From assembly GCA_937124585.1 (NCBI GenBank), contig CAKZKT010000088.1, positions 1 through 64,000 on the forward strand: a DNA stretch of 64,000 nt, read 5' to 3'. The notes beneath the pieces were generated by a model that did not search any database, had not been told where the DNA came from, and saw only the letters and a list, made by a program, of their open reading frames with translations. Each line of letters begins with the position of its first letter. The first letter of the stretch is position 1. This document shows, piece by piece, positions 9,461 through 18,279 of the stretch. Origin of the DNA: an uncultured Anaerolineae bacterium. Its GTDB lineage: Bacteria; Chloroflexota; Anaerolineae; CG2-30-64-16. The position numbers and the translations under genes were made by a program.

Positions 9461-10166
9461 CGCATCTGCTCCTTTCCTGATTGACTGTTCATCTGTGCCA
9501 CTTTGTCAGCATATGCGCCTCGATACTCCGCCGGCAACATGCGCGCCAGCGTCAGCATTAGCTGCTCCGTGTATGTATCCAGCTCGGCCGCGCGAAAGCG
9601 CGTCGCGTCTGGCGGCAAGGCGATCGGCGGGCCAAAGCAGAGATGGACCGGCGCCCGTTGCAGCCGCGCCCAACCGGGCATCACTTTTTCCTGGCCCCAC
9701 ATCGCGGTGGGGATGATCGGCGCGCCCGACCGCGCGGCCAGGTAGACCGCGCCGCTTTTTCCGGGCAACAAGCCGCCGGTGCGGCTGCGAGTGCCTTCGG
9801 GCGCAATCGCGATGACACCGCCGGCTTTGAGCACCTCCAGGGCCTGGCCGAGCGCGCGACGATCGGGCTCGCCACGCGCAACGAAAATCGTCCGTGTGAC
9901 CGCCTGCATGAGCCAGCCGCCGGGTGTGCCGCGCCATTTGTCGGCGGCAAAAACGGCCACCTGACGAGGATTGTAGGCGAAGGCGATCGGCAAGTCAAAC
10001 ACATGGAGGTGGTTGGTTGCCAGGATGAACGGCCCGTATCGCGGAATGTTTTCCACGCCACGGACCTCGATTCTTGTCGTGATCTGAATGACCCACTGCA
10101 ATAATCGTTGTAGCACGCGATAAAGCAGGGAGGCTTCCGGAGCGATGGGTCTCATGATGTTGTCCC

Positions 10167-11165
10167 TCAGGGCGATTGCGGAGATGGCACAGGGGTCAAG
10201 TGGCGTCGGCCGAGCGCGGTCACGCGGAAGCTCTGCACCGGGCCGCCGGCCGGCGTGAGCGTGACCGAGAAGCTTGTCTCGCCGCCGCGCGGGATGACAT
10301 TGTGTTCGGGGATGGCTTTACGCGTGCCGATGACGCGGCCCAGGGCATCATACAGCGTGACGGTGAGGGTAACGCCGATTGCATCTTCCGGTCCGGTGTT
10401 GGCGATCGTGCCCGATACGGTGTAGGCGGCATAGCGCTCGCCTTCGCCGCGCAGGTTCCGCGGGGTCAGGTCACAGTAATAGGCGCCGATATAGCCCTGG
10501 ACACCGGTGGCCGGGAAAACGGTGTAGCTGGCGAAGCTGACCGGCGGCTCCTGGAAATGCACTGCGAAGGGCGCCCGTCCGCCCGGCGGGATCAAATCCA
10601 CCTGGGCATGACCGATGCCACTGGTCAGCCGCTTGCCCGCACTGTCCAGCAGGGTGATGACGACAGACGCCTGTTCCAGGTCGCTGCCGGTTGTGTTGTG
10701 GATCTCGCCGAAGCCCCACAGGCCGCCGATGGGTGTGTAGTTGAAGGTGACATTCTCGACCGCAAACGGCAGCGGCGTGGCGGTGGCAGTGGGCGTGCCC
10801 TCGGCGGCCAGGCTGGGCCGTGGGATGATGATCTGCTGGCCCACGAGCAGGCCGCGCGGGTCGGTGATGCCGTTGGCGTCCTGGATGGCCTTCACGGTGG
10901 TGCCGAACTCGATGGCAAGCGCCAGCAGCGTGTCGCCCCACTTAAGCGTGTAGATGAAGGGCGTCGGCGTCACCGTCGGTGTGGCCGTCGGCGCCGGGGT
11001 GTAGGGCGCCGGCGTCGCTGTCGGCCGCGGGGTGGCCAGCGCGACGATGGCCACGGTCGGTGTGGCCGTTGGCGTCGGCGTGCTGCGCGTGATGATCTGG
11101 CCGCCGCAGCTGGCGAGCAGAAGAATCAGCGGAAGGCCCAGGATGCCCAGAAAACGTTGTGACAA
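10167..11165 (-). CDS. LysM-domain lipoprotein with two FxLYD-like beta domains
   Basis: A 332-residue predicted lipoprotein. It begins with a signal peptide and lipobox (LLASC, Cys20), followed by a Pro/Thr/Ala linker (about 28-70), one LysM peptidoglycan-binding domain (about 72-114: YTLKWGDTLLALA to LVGQQIIIP), and two beta-sandwich segments resembling FxLYD domains (about 134-225 and 228-320). It is probably anchored outside the membrane and held to the cell wall. The first codon is TTG with no ribosome-binding site, so the start is tentative, though the promoter at 11198-11226 leaves only about 25 bases of leader and supports it. Role beyond wall attachment unknown. Confidence 0.85.
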   Translation of the reverse strand: MSQRFLGILGLPLILLLASCGGQIITRSTPTPTATPTVAIVALATPRPTATPAPYTPAPTATPTVTPTPFIYTLKWGDTLLALAIEFGTTVKAIQDANGITDPRGLLVGQQIIIPRPSLAAEGTPTATATPLPFAVENVTFNYTPIGGLWGFGEIHNTTGSDLEQASVVITLLDSAGKRLTSGIGHAQVDLIPPGGRAPFAVHFQEPPVSFASYTVFPATGVQGYIGAYYCDLTPRNLRGEGERYAAYTVSGTIANTGPEDAIGVTLTVTLYDALGRVIGTRKAIPEHNVIPRGGETSFSVTLTPAGGPVQSFRVTALGRRHLTPVPSPQSP

Positions 11166-11197
11166 AGCGGCGCTCGGTTCGAGTTGGTACGATATGC

Positions 11198-11226
11198 ATT
11201 ATACTCAGGGCCGACGCGATTGGCAA
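11198..11226 (-). promoter_or_regulatory. Sigma70-like promoter of the LysM lipoprotein gene
   Basis: On the minus strand TTGCCA (11221-11226) and a perfect TATAAT (11198-11203) are separated by 17 bases. This would start transcription near 11190. Confidence 0.75.
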
Positions 11227-11276
11227 AGCATACTCCGCGCCTTCTCGAATTCTGCATCCGACCCGGCCGCCTAGGC

Positions 11277-12248
11277 CTATCTCAGCGCTTCGACAATGGT
11301 GCGGACGTTGTAGCGCATCATGTCGAGATAGGTCGGCGCGACCCCGCCGGCCCCGGTGATCGAGTGCGTGTACAGCTCGGTGATCGTTTTGATGCCGGCT
11401 TCCTCGGCCAGCTGCCTGGCAAGCTGAGGGTTGCTGCCTGTTTCCAGGAAAATGGCTTTCACGCTGGCCTGCTTCACCTGATCGGCCAGGGCAGCCAGTT
11501 CGCGCGCGGATGGGGCTGCGCCGGCGCTGACGCTCGGGATTATCGCGCCGATCACGGTGAAGCCGTAGCGGTCGGCGAAGTAGCCGAAGCTCTCGTGGTT
11601 CGTGATCAGCTTGCGGTTGGGCTCCGGAATCTGCCCGACCTGTTCGACGATCCACCGATCCAGCTCGCGCAGCCGGCCGATGTAGGCAGCCGCGTTGCGG
11701 GCATACACCTCCTGCCCGGCCGGGTCAGCCCGGCTGAGGCCATCGCGGATGTTTTCCACATAGGTGATGACTGAGATCGGGTCCAGCCAGAAATGCGGGT
11801 CTATCTCATGTTCGTGCCCGGTGCCTTGCTCGGCCTGGTGGTCATCTTCCGCTGTTGTCGCCGCGCGCGGCTTCAACCCGGCCGCCGCCTCGATGATGAT
11901 CCGCTCCCCACCGGCATTGCGGAGGAGGTCGTCCAGAAATTCCTCGAAGCCGGCGCCGTTGATGATCAACACCTGGCTGTCGGCGACCTTTCGCACATCG
12001 GCCGGCGTGGGTTGAAAGCCATGCGGGTCCACGCCGATCGGGATGAGCGATGCCACCTGGGTCCGGTCGCCGGCCACATTCTGGGCGATGTCGGCCAGGA
12101 AGGTTTCGGCCGCCAGGACGGTCGGGCCCGGGCCGGAGTGCGCTGTGGACGACGGCGCCGCCGGCTGAACGCAGCCTGTCAGCAGCAGGATCAATGACGC
12201 CGCAGCGCTCCAACGCAAAATGGACAGCATGGTCATTCGAGATGTCAT
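11277..12248 (-). CDS. znuA: Metal ABC-transporter substrate-binding lipoprotein (ZnuA/TroA family)
   Basis: Captures a divalent metal outside the membrane and delivers it to an ABC permease. The 323-residue form starts at MTSRMTML, with AGGAAA six bases upstream, and has a signal peptide with lipobox LLTGC (Cys26). Cluster-A1 ligands are visible: His in GVDPHGF, His in IDPHFWLDP, His in TNHESFGYFA and the acidic LETGSNP. A His/Asp/Glu loop (DDHQAEQGTGHEHEIDPH) before the second His is typical of zinc-specific members. No permease or ATPase gene is adjacent. A Fur-type operator (12276-12292) sits just after the transcription start. Zinc is preferred by the loop, iron or manganese by the operator; the metal is unsettled. 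Confidence 0.9.
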   Translation of the reverse strand: MTSRMTMLSILRWSAAASLILLLTGCVQPAAPSSTAHSGPGPTVLAAETFLADIAQNVAGDRTQVASLIPIGVDPHGFQPTPADVRKVADSQVLIINGAGFEEFLDDLLRNAGGERIIIEAAAGLKPRAATTAEDDHQAEQGTGHEHEIDPHFWLDPISVITYVENIRDGLSRADPAGQEVYARNAAAYIGRLRELDRWIVEQVGQIPEPNRKLITNHESFGYFADRYGFTVIGAIIPSVSAGAAPSARELAALADQVKQASVKAIFLETGSNPQLARQLAEEAGIKTITELYTHSITGAGGVAPTYLDMMRYNVRTIVEALR

Positions 12249-12275
12249 AGGAGTTTCCTTTGCCGTGTTTGAATA

Positions 12276-12292
12276 TTGATAATTATTATCAA
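12276..12292. promoter_or_regulatory. Fur-type operator (perfect palindrome)
   Basis: TTGATAATTATTATCAA is a perfect 17-bp palindrome and contains TGATAATNATTATCA, the 7-1-7 Fur box described in Bacillus. It lies directly downstream of the znuA transcription start, where a bound repressor would block elongation. Zur and PerR boxes share the 7-1-7 layout but differ at the outer bases, so a Fur-like protein fits best. Confidence 0.8.
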
Positions 12293-12302
12293 TTTCTGGT
12301 AC

Positions 12303-12331
12303 AGCATACCATGCCTGGCCGTGGATGTCAA
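12303..12331 (-). promoter_or_regulatory. Sigma70-like promoter of znuA
   Basis: TTGACA (12326-12331) and TATGCT (12303-12308) on the minus strand are separated by 17 bases. Start of transcription is expected near 12296, immediately before the palindrome. Confidence 0.75.
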
Positions 12332-12359
12332 GAATCAGCTGCGCGCAGCGGCAAACTGG

Positions 12360-12388
12360 TTGACGTCTCGCGGCCGGGATGCTAAAAT
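12360..12388 (+). promoter_or_regulatory. Sigma70-like promoter of the metalloenzyme gene
   Basis: TTGACG (12360-12365) and TAAAAT (12383-12388) are separated by 17 bases on the plus strand. It diverges from the znuA promoter, the two -35 elements lying 28 bases apart. Confidence 0.7.
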
Positions 12389-12476
12389 CGGGGCGCCGCG
12401 CCTGGCCTGAACGCTGCTCTGCCATGTCGGGCCGCCCGGCGCAGCCCAGACTGGAATATCAACGAGGTCGAGCCAG

Positions 12477-13454
12477 ATGCGCGTGCTTTTTCTCTTTCTG
12501 GACGGTGTCGGGCTGGGGGCCGACGATCCGGCGGTTAATCCACTGGCCGGCGCGGCCATGCCACACTTGAGGGCTCTGCTTGGCGGTCGCAAATTGGTCG
12601 CCGAGGCGACGCCGCTGGAGACGCCACGCGCCACGCTGCGGGCGCTGGATGCCTGTCTCGGAGTCGCCGGGCTGCCGCAATCGGCGACCGGACAGGCTGC
12701 CCTGCTCACCGGACGCAATGTGCCGCTGGAGGTCGGCTATCATTACGGCCCCAAGCCGAATCCGGCCGTCGCCGGCTACCTGCGCAACGGCAACCTGTTC
12801 TGGGCGGTGAGCCAGGCCGGCCGCCGCGCTGGATTGCTGAACGCGTATCCGCCCGTCTATTTCGATGCCATTGCAGCGGGCCGACGGCTCTACTCTGCCA
12901 TTCCGCTGGCGGCCACGAGTGCGGGCCTGCCGCTGTTGACCGCTGCCGACCTCGTTGTCGGCCGGGCGCTCTCGGCCGATTTCACCGGCCAGGGCTGGCG
13001 CGAGCGACTGCAGCGGCCCGATATCCCGCTGCTGACGCCCGAACAGGCCGGCCGCCGGTTGGCCGAGCTGGCGATGGAGTATGACCTGAGCTTCTTCGAG
13101 TATTGGCCGAGCGACTACGTGGGGCATCACCGGGATTGGCCGGCAGCGCTGGCACTGCTGGCAGAGTTCGATGCGGTGCTGGGCGGGTTGTTGGCTGCCT
13201 GGCCCGACGACGCCGGCCTGATCCTGATCACCTCGGACCACGGCAACCTGGAAGATCTGAGCGCGCGCGGCCATACGACCAACCCGGTGCCGGCGCTGGT
13301 GATCGGCGCGGCGGCTCTGCGCAGCGCTTTCTGCGCGTCGCTACACGCCCTGACCGATGTGGCGCCTGCGATCTGGCGCGCGTTGGGGGTCGCGTCGCCA
13401 CCGGATCAGGGCGGGGTTGGCGTCGGTGTGCGCGGTATGGGCAGTTGCGCCTGA
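12477..13454 (+). CDS. Metalloenzyme of the alkaline-phosphatase / phosphoglycerate-mutase superfamily
   Basis: A 325-residue protein with the superfamily's metal-binding pattern: amino-terminal FLFLDGVGLG (metal-binding Asp), the SATGQAALLTGRN segment that carries the catalytic Ser/Thr, and TSDHGNLED plus GHTTNPVP near the carboxy end. It resembles cofactor-independent phosphoglycerate mutases and phosphopentomutases but is shorter than either. Similar proteins are often annotated only as metalloenzymes. The ribosome-binding site is poor, but the ATG agrees with the family start and the promoter upstream. Its last 49 bases overlap the convergent TPR gene. Substrate not assigned. Confidence 0.75.
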   Translation: MRVLFLFLDGVGLGADDPAVNPLAGAAMPHLRALLGGRKLVAEATPLETPRATLRALDACLGVAGLPQSATGQAALLTGRNVPLEVGYHYGPKPNPAVAGYLRNGNLFWAVSQAGRRAGLLNAYPPVYFDAIAAGRRLYSAIPLAATSAGLPLLTAADLVVGRALSADFTGQGWRERLQRPDIPLLTPEQAGRRLAELAMEYDLSFFEYWPSDYVGHHRDWPAALALLAEFDAVLGGLLAAWPDDAGLILITSDHGNLEDLSARGHTTNPVPALVIGAAALRSAFCASLHALTDVAPAIWRALGVASPPDQGGVGVGVRGMGSCA

Positions 13455-14392
13455 AGCTGCTGGTACATAAATGCCAGCCGATAGCGCGCAATGGCGGTCA
13501 GTTGGGGCTGGTTGCGTTTCTCGCTCAGTTCGGAGGCGCGCTCCATCGCCTGGGTCGCTTCGCTCAGCCGGCCCTGTAGCTCGAAGATGCCACCCAGATA
13601 CAGGTAGGCGCGCGGCTCCTCCGGGTCGAGCGCGAGCGCGGCATTGATGTCGGCCAGCGCTTCGTCGAGGAGGCCGGCAGCCGAGAACACCTGGCCGCGC
13701 TGGATGTAGAACTCCAGTGAGTTGCCCGTCAGCTGACGCGCCCGGTCGAAACTGGCTTCGGCTGCGGCGCTGTCTCCGAGCTTTTTTTGCGCCGCGCCTA
13801 GCCACAGCCACAGGTCGGCGTCGTTGGGGGTGAAGGTCAGGGCTTCCGTGAATGCCTGCACTGCGGCCTGATAGTTGCCACTCTCCTGCAGGTAACGTTG
13901 GCCCTGTGCCTGTCTCGACATGGCCGCCTGCACGTTCGGATCCACGGGCAGCAGGCGGTTGAGCAGAAAGATGATCGCCGCGCCGGCCAGGGCCAGGCCA
14001 AGCAGGGCAAGCACGGCGTTGCGCGCGCTCCGGATGCGATTCTGGCGCACCTCGTGGTCGAGATACCACCACCAGGCCGCCTGGCCCAGGGGGTGATAGC
14101 GGTCGCGCAGCACTGCGAACCCGCCGGCTGCCTTCACCTCACGCGCCAGGGCGGGGGCATGCTTGTGCACCAGTGCTTGCAGCGTTTCCCAACGGCCCGC
14201 TTCGGGTCGCAGGTCGGCCCCCTGAGCCTCCAGTTGTGGCCACAGCTCGGCGATTCGATCCATTTGGGTCAAAAATGTGACCGTCGCCGCGCCGCTGCCC
14301 CGGATGTTCGGGATGAATTTCTCGCATGCGGTCAATAGCTCCCGCACTTCGTCGGCGGGAGTGATCTGTTCGGTGCGAATTGCCTGCGCCAT
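13406..14392 (-). CDS. TPR-repeat membrane protein
   Basis: A 328-residue protein in three parts: a cytoplasmic helical domain (about 1-120), a transmembrane segment (about 124-146, AVLALLGLALAGAAIIFLL), and a run of about four tetratricopeptide repeats (160-310) ending in a Pro/Thr tail. TPR arrays usually mediate protein contacts; no enzymatic motif is present. It starts three bases after the MBL-fold gene and forms a three-gene unit with it and alaX. The 3' end overlaps the opposing metalloenzyme gene by 49 bases, an unusual convergent coding overlap. Confidence 0.8.
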   Translation of the reverse strand: MAQAIRTEQITPADEVRELLTACEKFIPNIRGSGAATVTFLTQMDRIAELWPQLEAQGADLRPEAGRWETLQALVHKHAPALAREVKAAGGFAVLRDRYHPLGQAAWWWYLDHEVRQNRIRSARNAVLALLGLALAGAAIIFLLNRLLPVDPNVQAAMSRQAQGQRYLQESGNYQAAVQAFTEALTFTPNDADLWLWLGAAQKKLGDSAAAEASFDRARQLTGNSLEFYIQRGQVFSAAGLLDEALADINAALALDPEEPRAYLYLGGIFELQGRLSEATQAMERASELSEKRNQPQLTAIARYRLAFMYQQLQAQLPIPRTPTPTPP

Positions 14393-14395
14393 AGG

Positions 14396-15295
14396 TCAAT
14401 CTTCGCTGATTTCTTCGGCTTCGGCCTCGGCCTTGCCTTTGGCCTTGCCGGCCTTGTCCATCTCGTTCCAGATGCGACCGATGCCCTGTTTGATTTGGGA
14501 TTCCGTCTTCGATTTGAGCGCGAGGGGGATCGGGAACCAGCCGGCAATCTCGCGCAACACGTTCTGCACCGTTTCCTGTCTGGTTTTGCCCTGGCGATAG
14601 TTCATCCGCACCCGCGCGCGCATGAAGCGGATATACTCGGACATCTTCTCGGTCGCTTCACGGCCGCAGATCGGGCCGCGGCCCGGCACGATCTTGTCGG
14701 CTTTCAGCTTGCGGATGTAGGTCAGGCCGTCCAGCCATTCTTTCGAGTTGGCCTGGGCCATGTACGGATGCTGATCCACCCACACCGCGTCGCCGACGAA
14801 GAGGATGCTCTCGTTCGGCAGCCAGATGACCGAGGTGGCGGCCGTATGCCCGCCGATGCGAATGATGCGCAGATCGCGGCCCCCGCGCACGATGTCTAGC
14901 CGGTGCGAAAAGGTGATTTTCGGCACGATGATCTGGATGTCGGTCAGTTGCGCCTGGATTTCCGGCTCCTTCTTGAAGGAGTCAATCACCCGCTGCTTGA
15001 AGTTGTCGCCGTAGCCCTTCATGTGTTTCCAGGCCTGGTCGTGCGCGATCACCGGTGTGGGCTGGAAGTACTGGTTGCCCAGGATATGGCCGCGATGATG
15101 GTCGGTGTTGATGATATACAGGAACGGCTTGCCGCCGGCGAGTCGAGCCAGCTCGCGGCGGAAGGCGCGCGTTTGTTCGGGCACCATCGGGGTGTCCACC
15201 ACGATGACGCCAGCATCGGTCATGATGCCGGCATAGTTCGCGCCTCGATGGTCTGTCTCGATGAAAATACCCGGGGAGATCTCCTTCATCTTCAT
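14396..15295 (-). CDS. Metallo-beta-lactamase-fold protein with altered metal ligands
   Basis: The 299-residue protein has the MBL layout: beta-strands leading to NTDHHRGHILGN (normally HxHxDH), IGGHTAATSV (third His), FVGDAVW (bridging Asp) and VPGRGP (normally a Gly-His-Gly). Against the usual pattern, the first His is Asp, the Asp of the DH pair is Gly, and the last His is Arg, so a normal two-zinc site is unlikely. It may bind one metal, bind a different metal or be non-catalytic. The ATG at 15295 overlaps the alaX stop by four bases (ATGA), implying translational coupling. The tail is Glu/Ala/Lys-rich. Confidence 0.8.
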   Translation of the reverse strand: MKMKEISPGIFIETDHRGANYAGIMTDAGVIVVDTPMVPEQTRAFRRELARLAGGKPFLYIINTDHHRGHILGNQYFQPTPVIAHDQAWKHMKGYGDNFKQRVIDSFKKEPEIQAQLTDIQIIVPKITFSHRLDIVRGGRDLRIIRIGGHTAATSVIWLPNESILFVGDAVWVDQHPYMAQANSKEWLDGLTYIRKLKADKIVPGRGPICGREATEKMSEYIRFMRARVRMNYRQGKTRQETVQNVLREIAGWFPIPLALKSKTESQIKQGIGRIWNEMDKAGKAKGKAEAEAEEISED

Positions 15296-16506
15296 ACCCC
15301 AGTCGAGCGTTGGACGATTGCGGTCGCCGCAGTCAACGCGGCGGCCAATCCTTCGTTCGTCGGTGTGCCGCCCTGGGCCCATTCGGGACGGCCGCCGCCA
15401 CGGCCGCCGCCGGCCACGGCCGCCGCGCGCAGCAACTCGCCCATGTTGAGTGCCACATCGTCGCCGCGGGCGAAGATGAGCTGTGGCCGTTCGCCGCGCG
15501 CGGCGAGCAACGCAATGGTGCCTGGTCGCTCGCGCAGCGCCTGCGCCAGCTTCTTCAGGCGCTCCGGCGGGATATCCGCTGTCTGTACGACGAGCCGCTG
15601 CGGGCCAGATGCCGCGTTCGGCAGCTGCTGCCCGGTCGCCCACCAGGCAGCGGCGGTGGCCTCGACCCACTGCGCTTCCAGCTCTTCCAGCGCCTTACGG
15701 GTGGTCTGATTCTCTCTGGCCAGCCGCTCCACCGCGTGGGGCACCTCGTCCTGGGCGCAGGTGAAGCGAGCAGCCAGGCCGCTCATCAGCTCCTGCAGTC
15801 GGGCATAGTCGGCGCGCGCCCGACCGCCGCACAGGAACGATATCCGCAGTTCTGGCCCGCGGCGCTCAGCCCCGACGATCTTGATGAGTCCGACCTGGGC
15901 GGAGTTTGCCACGTGCGTGCCGCCGCAGGCCGACCAGTCGAAGCCGGTGACCTGGACGATGCGGATCGCCTCGGTGATTTTCGGCGGCTTGCGCAGGGGC
16001 AGGCGAGCCAGCTCTTCCTGGGTTACGAAAGCGGCCGTGACGGGCCGCGCCTCGTCGAGCACGCGGTTGGCGGCGGCCTCCACTGCGGCCAGGTCGGCCG
16101 GGCCGAGATCGGTGCGGTTCAGGTCTATGGTGCTGGCCGTGGCGCCGAGGTGGAATGCCACCGTCTCCGCGTTGCGCTCGACAATGAACGCCTGCGACAG
16201 GATGTGTTGGCCGGTGTGTTGCTGCATATGATCGAAGCGTCGCGACCAGTCGAGGGCAGCGGTCACGGTGTCGGCCGTCAGCTCGCCGGCCAGCACATGC
16301 CATACGAGGCCATCCTCGGCGAACACATCGGTGACGGCCACGTCGTTGAGCGTCCCCGTGTCGTGGGGCTGGCCGCCGCCGGTCGGATAGAAGGCCGTGC
16401 GGTCGAGCGCGACGGTTTCTTTGCCGTCGTGCCGGCGCCGGCCGATGACGCGCGCGGTGAACGCGCGCAGATATGGATCCTGATAGTAGAGCGGCTCTGT
16501 GTTCAT
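15292..16506 (-). CDS. AlaX-type alanyl-tRNA editing protein with DHHA1 domain
   Basis: Free-standing editing enzyme that hydrolyses Ser- or Gly-tRNA(Ala) made by alanyl-tRNA synthetase. The 404-residue protein carries the two zinc-binding halves of the editing site, HTGQH (His97, His101) and CGGTH (Cys194, His198), and a carboxy-terminal DHHA1 domain with the glycine-rich GGGRGGGRPEWAQGG motif. Length and domain order match the long AlaX-L type. It is the first gene of a likely unit with the MBL-fold and TPR genes. The ribosome-binding site is weak. Confidence 0.92.
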   Translation of the reverse strand: MNTEPLYYQDPYLRAFTARVIGRRRHDGKETVALDRTAFYPTGGGQPHDTGTLNDVAVTDVFAEDGLVWHVLAGELTADTVTAALDWSRRFDHMQQHTGQHILSQAFIVERNAETVAFHLGATASTIDLNRTDLGPADLAAVEAAANRVLDEARPVTAAFVTQEELARLPLRKPPKITEAIRIVQVTGFDWSACGGTHVANSAQVGLIKIVGAERRGPELRISFLCGGRARADYARLQELMSGLAARFTCAQDEVPHAVERLARENQTTRKALEELEAQWVEATAAAWWATGQQLPNAASGPQRLVVQTADIPPERLKKLAQALRERPGTIALLAARGERPQLIFARGDDVALNMGELLRAAAVAGGGRGGGRPEWAQGGTPTNEGLAAALTAATAIVQRSTGV

Positions 16507-16550
16507 AGTTCGCCGTTATGGTATCACACAATGCCGCAAAAGCCAAGCGC

Positions 16551-17894
16551 CTATTTGAGGTAGCCCAGCCAGCGCTCCTGATAGGCGATCATGGTGTCCA
16601 GCATCTCTTCGATGCCGTGATAGCGGTGGACAATCGGATCCACGAGCAGGGCCTGCAGCGCGGCAGCCTTTGATTTGTGAAGGACCGCCTCCGCGGTGAG
16701 GTCGTGGACGGCTACCTGGTTCATCAGGAGTCCGGCGAAGCCGGCGGGCAGCTTGCCCAGGGGCACGCCGTTGACGCCGTTTTTGTCCACGATCGCCGGC
16801 GTTTCGACCACGATCCAGTCCGGCAGGTTGGCGATCAGCCCGCGATTGGGGATGTTGACCGCTTCTTCGAGGTAGCCCGCGTCGGTGAGGATGCCTTCGA
16901 TGATCGCGATGACGCGCTCGCGCAACTGGAGCTCGATCTTGGGCTGCGCGGCGGCCAGGTAATCTTTGTAGAACCGGTAGAAGTCGAGAATGCCCCGATG
17001 GTCGGTCACGTCGTAGGCCCAGGGGATGTATTCGCCGAAGTGGCTGTCGCTGGTGATCGGCAGCAGGCCGAACTTCTCCAGGATCACCCGGAACACGCGG
17101 CGTTCGGGCCAGGCTTCGGTCTCGGCGGCTGCGAAATCGGTTGCGTGCGGCCATTTGCCGGTCTCTTTGAAGTATTTGTGCACGGCGTTCATGGTGGGCA
17201 TGTTGCCGAAGAAGGCGGGTGCTCTGGCCCGAATATCTGGATAGGCGTCCTGGCCGGTGTCTTTGTACCGTGCCGACAGCAGCACGCTGAAGTGGTTCAG
17301 GCCGCCCGCCCGCAGCTCCAGCGCCTCGTAGGGTACGCCCAGCATCGGCGGCAGGAAGTTGCGCAGCGAGCCGATCTCGTGACACAGGCCGATGAATTTG
17401 AGCTGGGGAAAAGCCCGGTGCACGGTCGTGCAGATGCGGCTCATCGGGTTGCTGAAGTTGAAGATGGTCGCTTCGGGGCAGAGTTGAGCGGCATCGGCGC
17501 AGATTTCCAGGATGGGCGGGATGATGCGCAGCGAGTGGAAGAGCCCGCCCGGGCCGCCGTTCTCGCCGTACACCTGGTTGATGCCGTATTGCTGGGGAAT
17601 GCGCCAGTCCTGCTCCCACAGCTCGAAGCGATTGCCGACCTCGATCGAGATGATCAGGAAGTCGGCGTCGCGCAAGGCTTCCCGGCGGTCGGTAGTTGCC
17701 GAGATGGTGAAGGGCAGGCGATGTTCGGCGATGAACTCGCTGCTGGTGCGCGCCACGGCTGCCAGCGTGTCGGGGTTGATGTCGTGGAGCACGATTTCGC
17801 TGTCTTCCAGGACTTTGCTCTGCAAGATGTCCCCGATCGTGCCGTAACCGAACTGGGCGCTCCCTGCGCCGATCAAAATGATGCGCTGTTTCAT
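16551..17894 (-). CDS. Glycoside hydrolase family 4 enzyme with CHEI active-site motif
   Basis: GH4 enzymes use NAD+ and a divalent metal to cleave glycosides by a redox-elimination mechanism. The 447-residue protein has the Rossmann start GAGSAQFG (9-16), the NPM motif (149-151), the metal-ligand motif CHEI (171-174) and GGLNH with metal-binding His201. In the literature on this family a CHEV motif marks alpha-galacturonidases, so CHEI points, tentatively, to a uronic-acid substrate; alpha-glucosidase or alpha-galactosidase activity cannot be excluded. The start is fixed by GGAG upstream of MKQRII. It is the downstream end of the long minus-strand catabolic run. Confidence 0.9.
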   Translation of the reverse strand: MKQRIILIGAGSAQFGYGTIGDILQSKVLEDSEIVLHDINPDTLAAVARTSSEFIAEHRLPFTISATTDRREALRDADFLIISIEVGNRFELWEQDWRIPQQYGINQVYGENGGPGGLFHSLRIIPPILEICADAAQLCPEATIFNFSNPMSRICTTVHRAFPQLKFIGLCHEIGSLRNFLPPMLGVPYEALELRAGGLNHFSVLLSARYKDTGQDAYPDIRARAPAFFGNMPTMNAVHKYFKETGKWPHATDFAAAETEAWPERRVFRVILEKFGLLPITSDSHFGEYIPWAYDVTDHRGILDFYRFYKDYLAAAQPKIELQLRERVIAIIEGILTDAGYLEEAVNIPNRGLIANLPDWIVVETPAIVDKNGVNGVPLGKLPAGFAGLLMNQVAVHDLTAEAVLHKSKAAALQALLVDPIVHRYHGIEEMLDTMIAYQERWLGYLK

Positions 17895-17925
17895 TGCTTG
17901 CTCCGCTTTTAGAGATGGATATGGG

Positions 17926-18246
17926 TTATTCAGCGCCGGCGAAGCGCATCGCACCGATCACGATGACGCTCCAGCCGGCAAACAGGACCAGCAGATTAAG
18001 TGCCAGCCAGCCGAGGCCGGCCGGCTCGGCCGTCAGGCGTCGGAATTCTCCGCGCTGGGCAAACAACAGGTCAATGGCGTGGCCGGCAGGCCGCGAGCAG
18101 ATGAAGAGACCAAGCACCACGCCGATGCTGCCGTCCCACAGCCGATTGCCGGTCAGGGTGTGCCATGCGGCCATCAGCCCCAGGTAAATCAGTGCCAGCG
18201 CTAGGAGTACCCACAGGAAGCGGACATGGCGTGTGTGTTGGCCCAT
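17926..18246 (-). CDS. Small membrane protein, three predicted transmembrane helices
   Basis: About 106 residues with hydrophobic segments near 8-26 (FLWVLLALALIYLGLMAAW), 38-50 and 78-98. No family recognised. Three starts are possible (GTG 18255, ATG 18252, ATG 18246). The last is chosen because AGGAG lies eight bases before it, the best spacing. It sits between the nitroreductase and GH4 genes in the same direction and is probably co-transcribed. Confidence 0.6.
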   Translation of the reverse strand: MGQHTRHVRFLWVLLALALIYLGLMAAWHTLTGNRLWDGSIGVVLGLFICSRPAGHAIDLLFAQRGEFRRLTAEPAGLGWLALNLLVLFAGWSVIVIGAMRFAGAE

Positions 18247-18279
18247 TGTCATCACTCCTGGCGATTTTCGGGCTGATTC

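Noticed and set aside
15670-16506. Longer amino-terminal extension for the MBL-fold gene
   Set aside because: The upstream in-frame sequence overlaps alaX and is Arg/Gly-rich with no resemblance to the family. The ATG at 15295 fits the 4-bp overlap with alaX.
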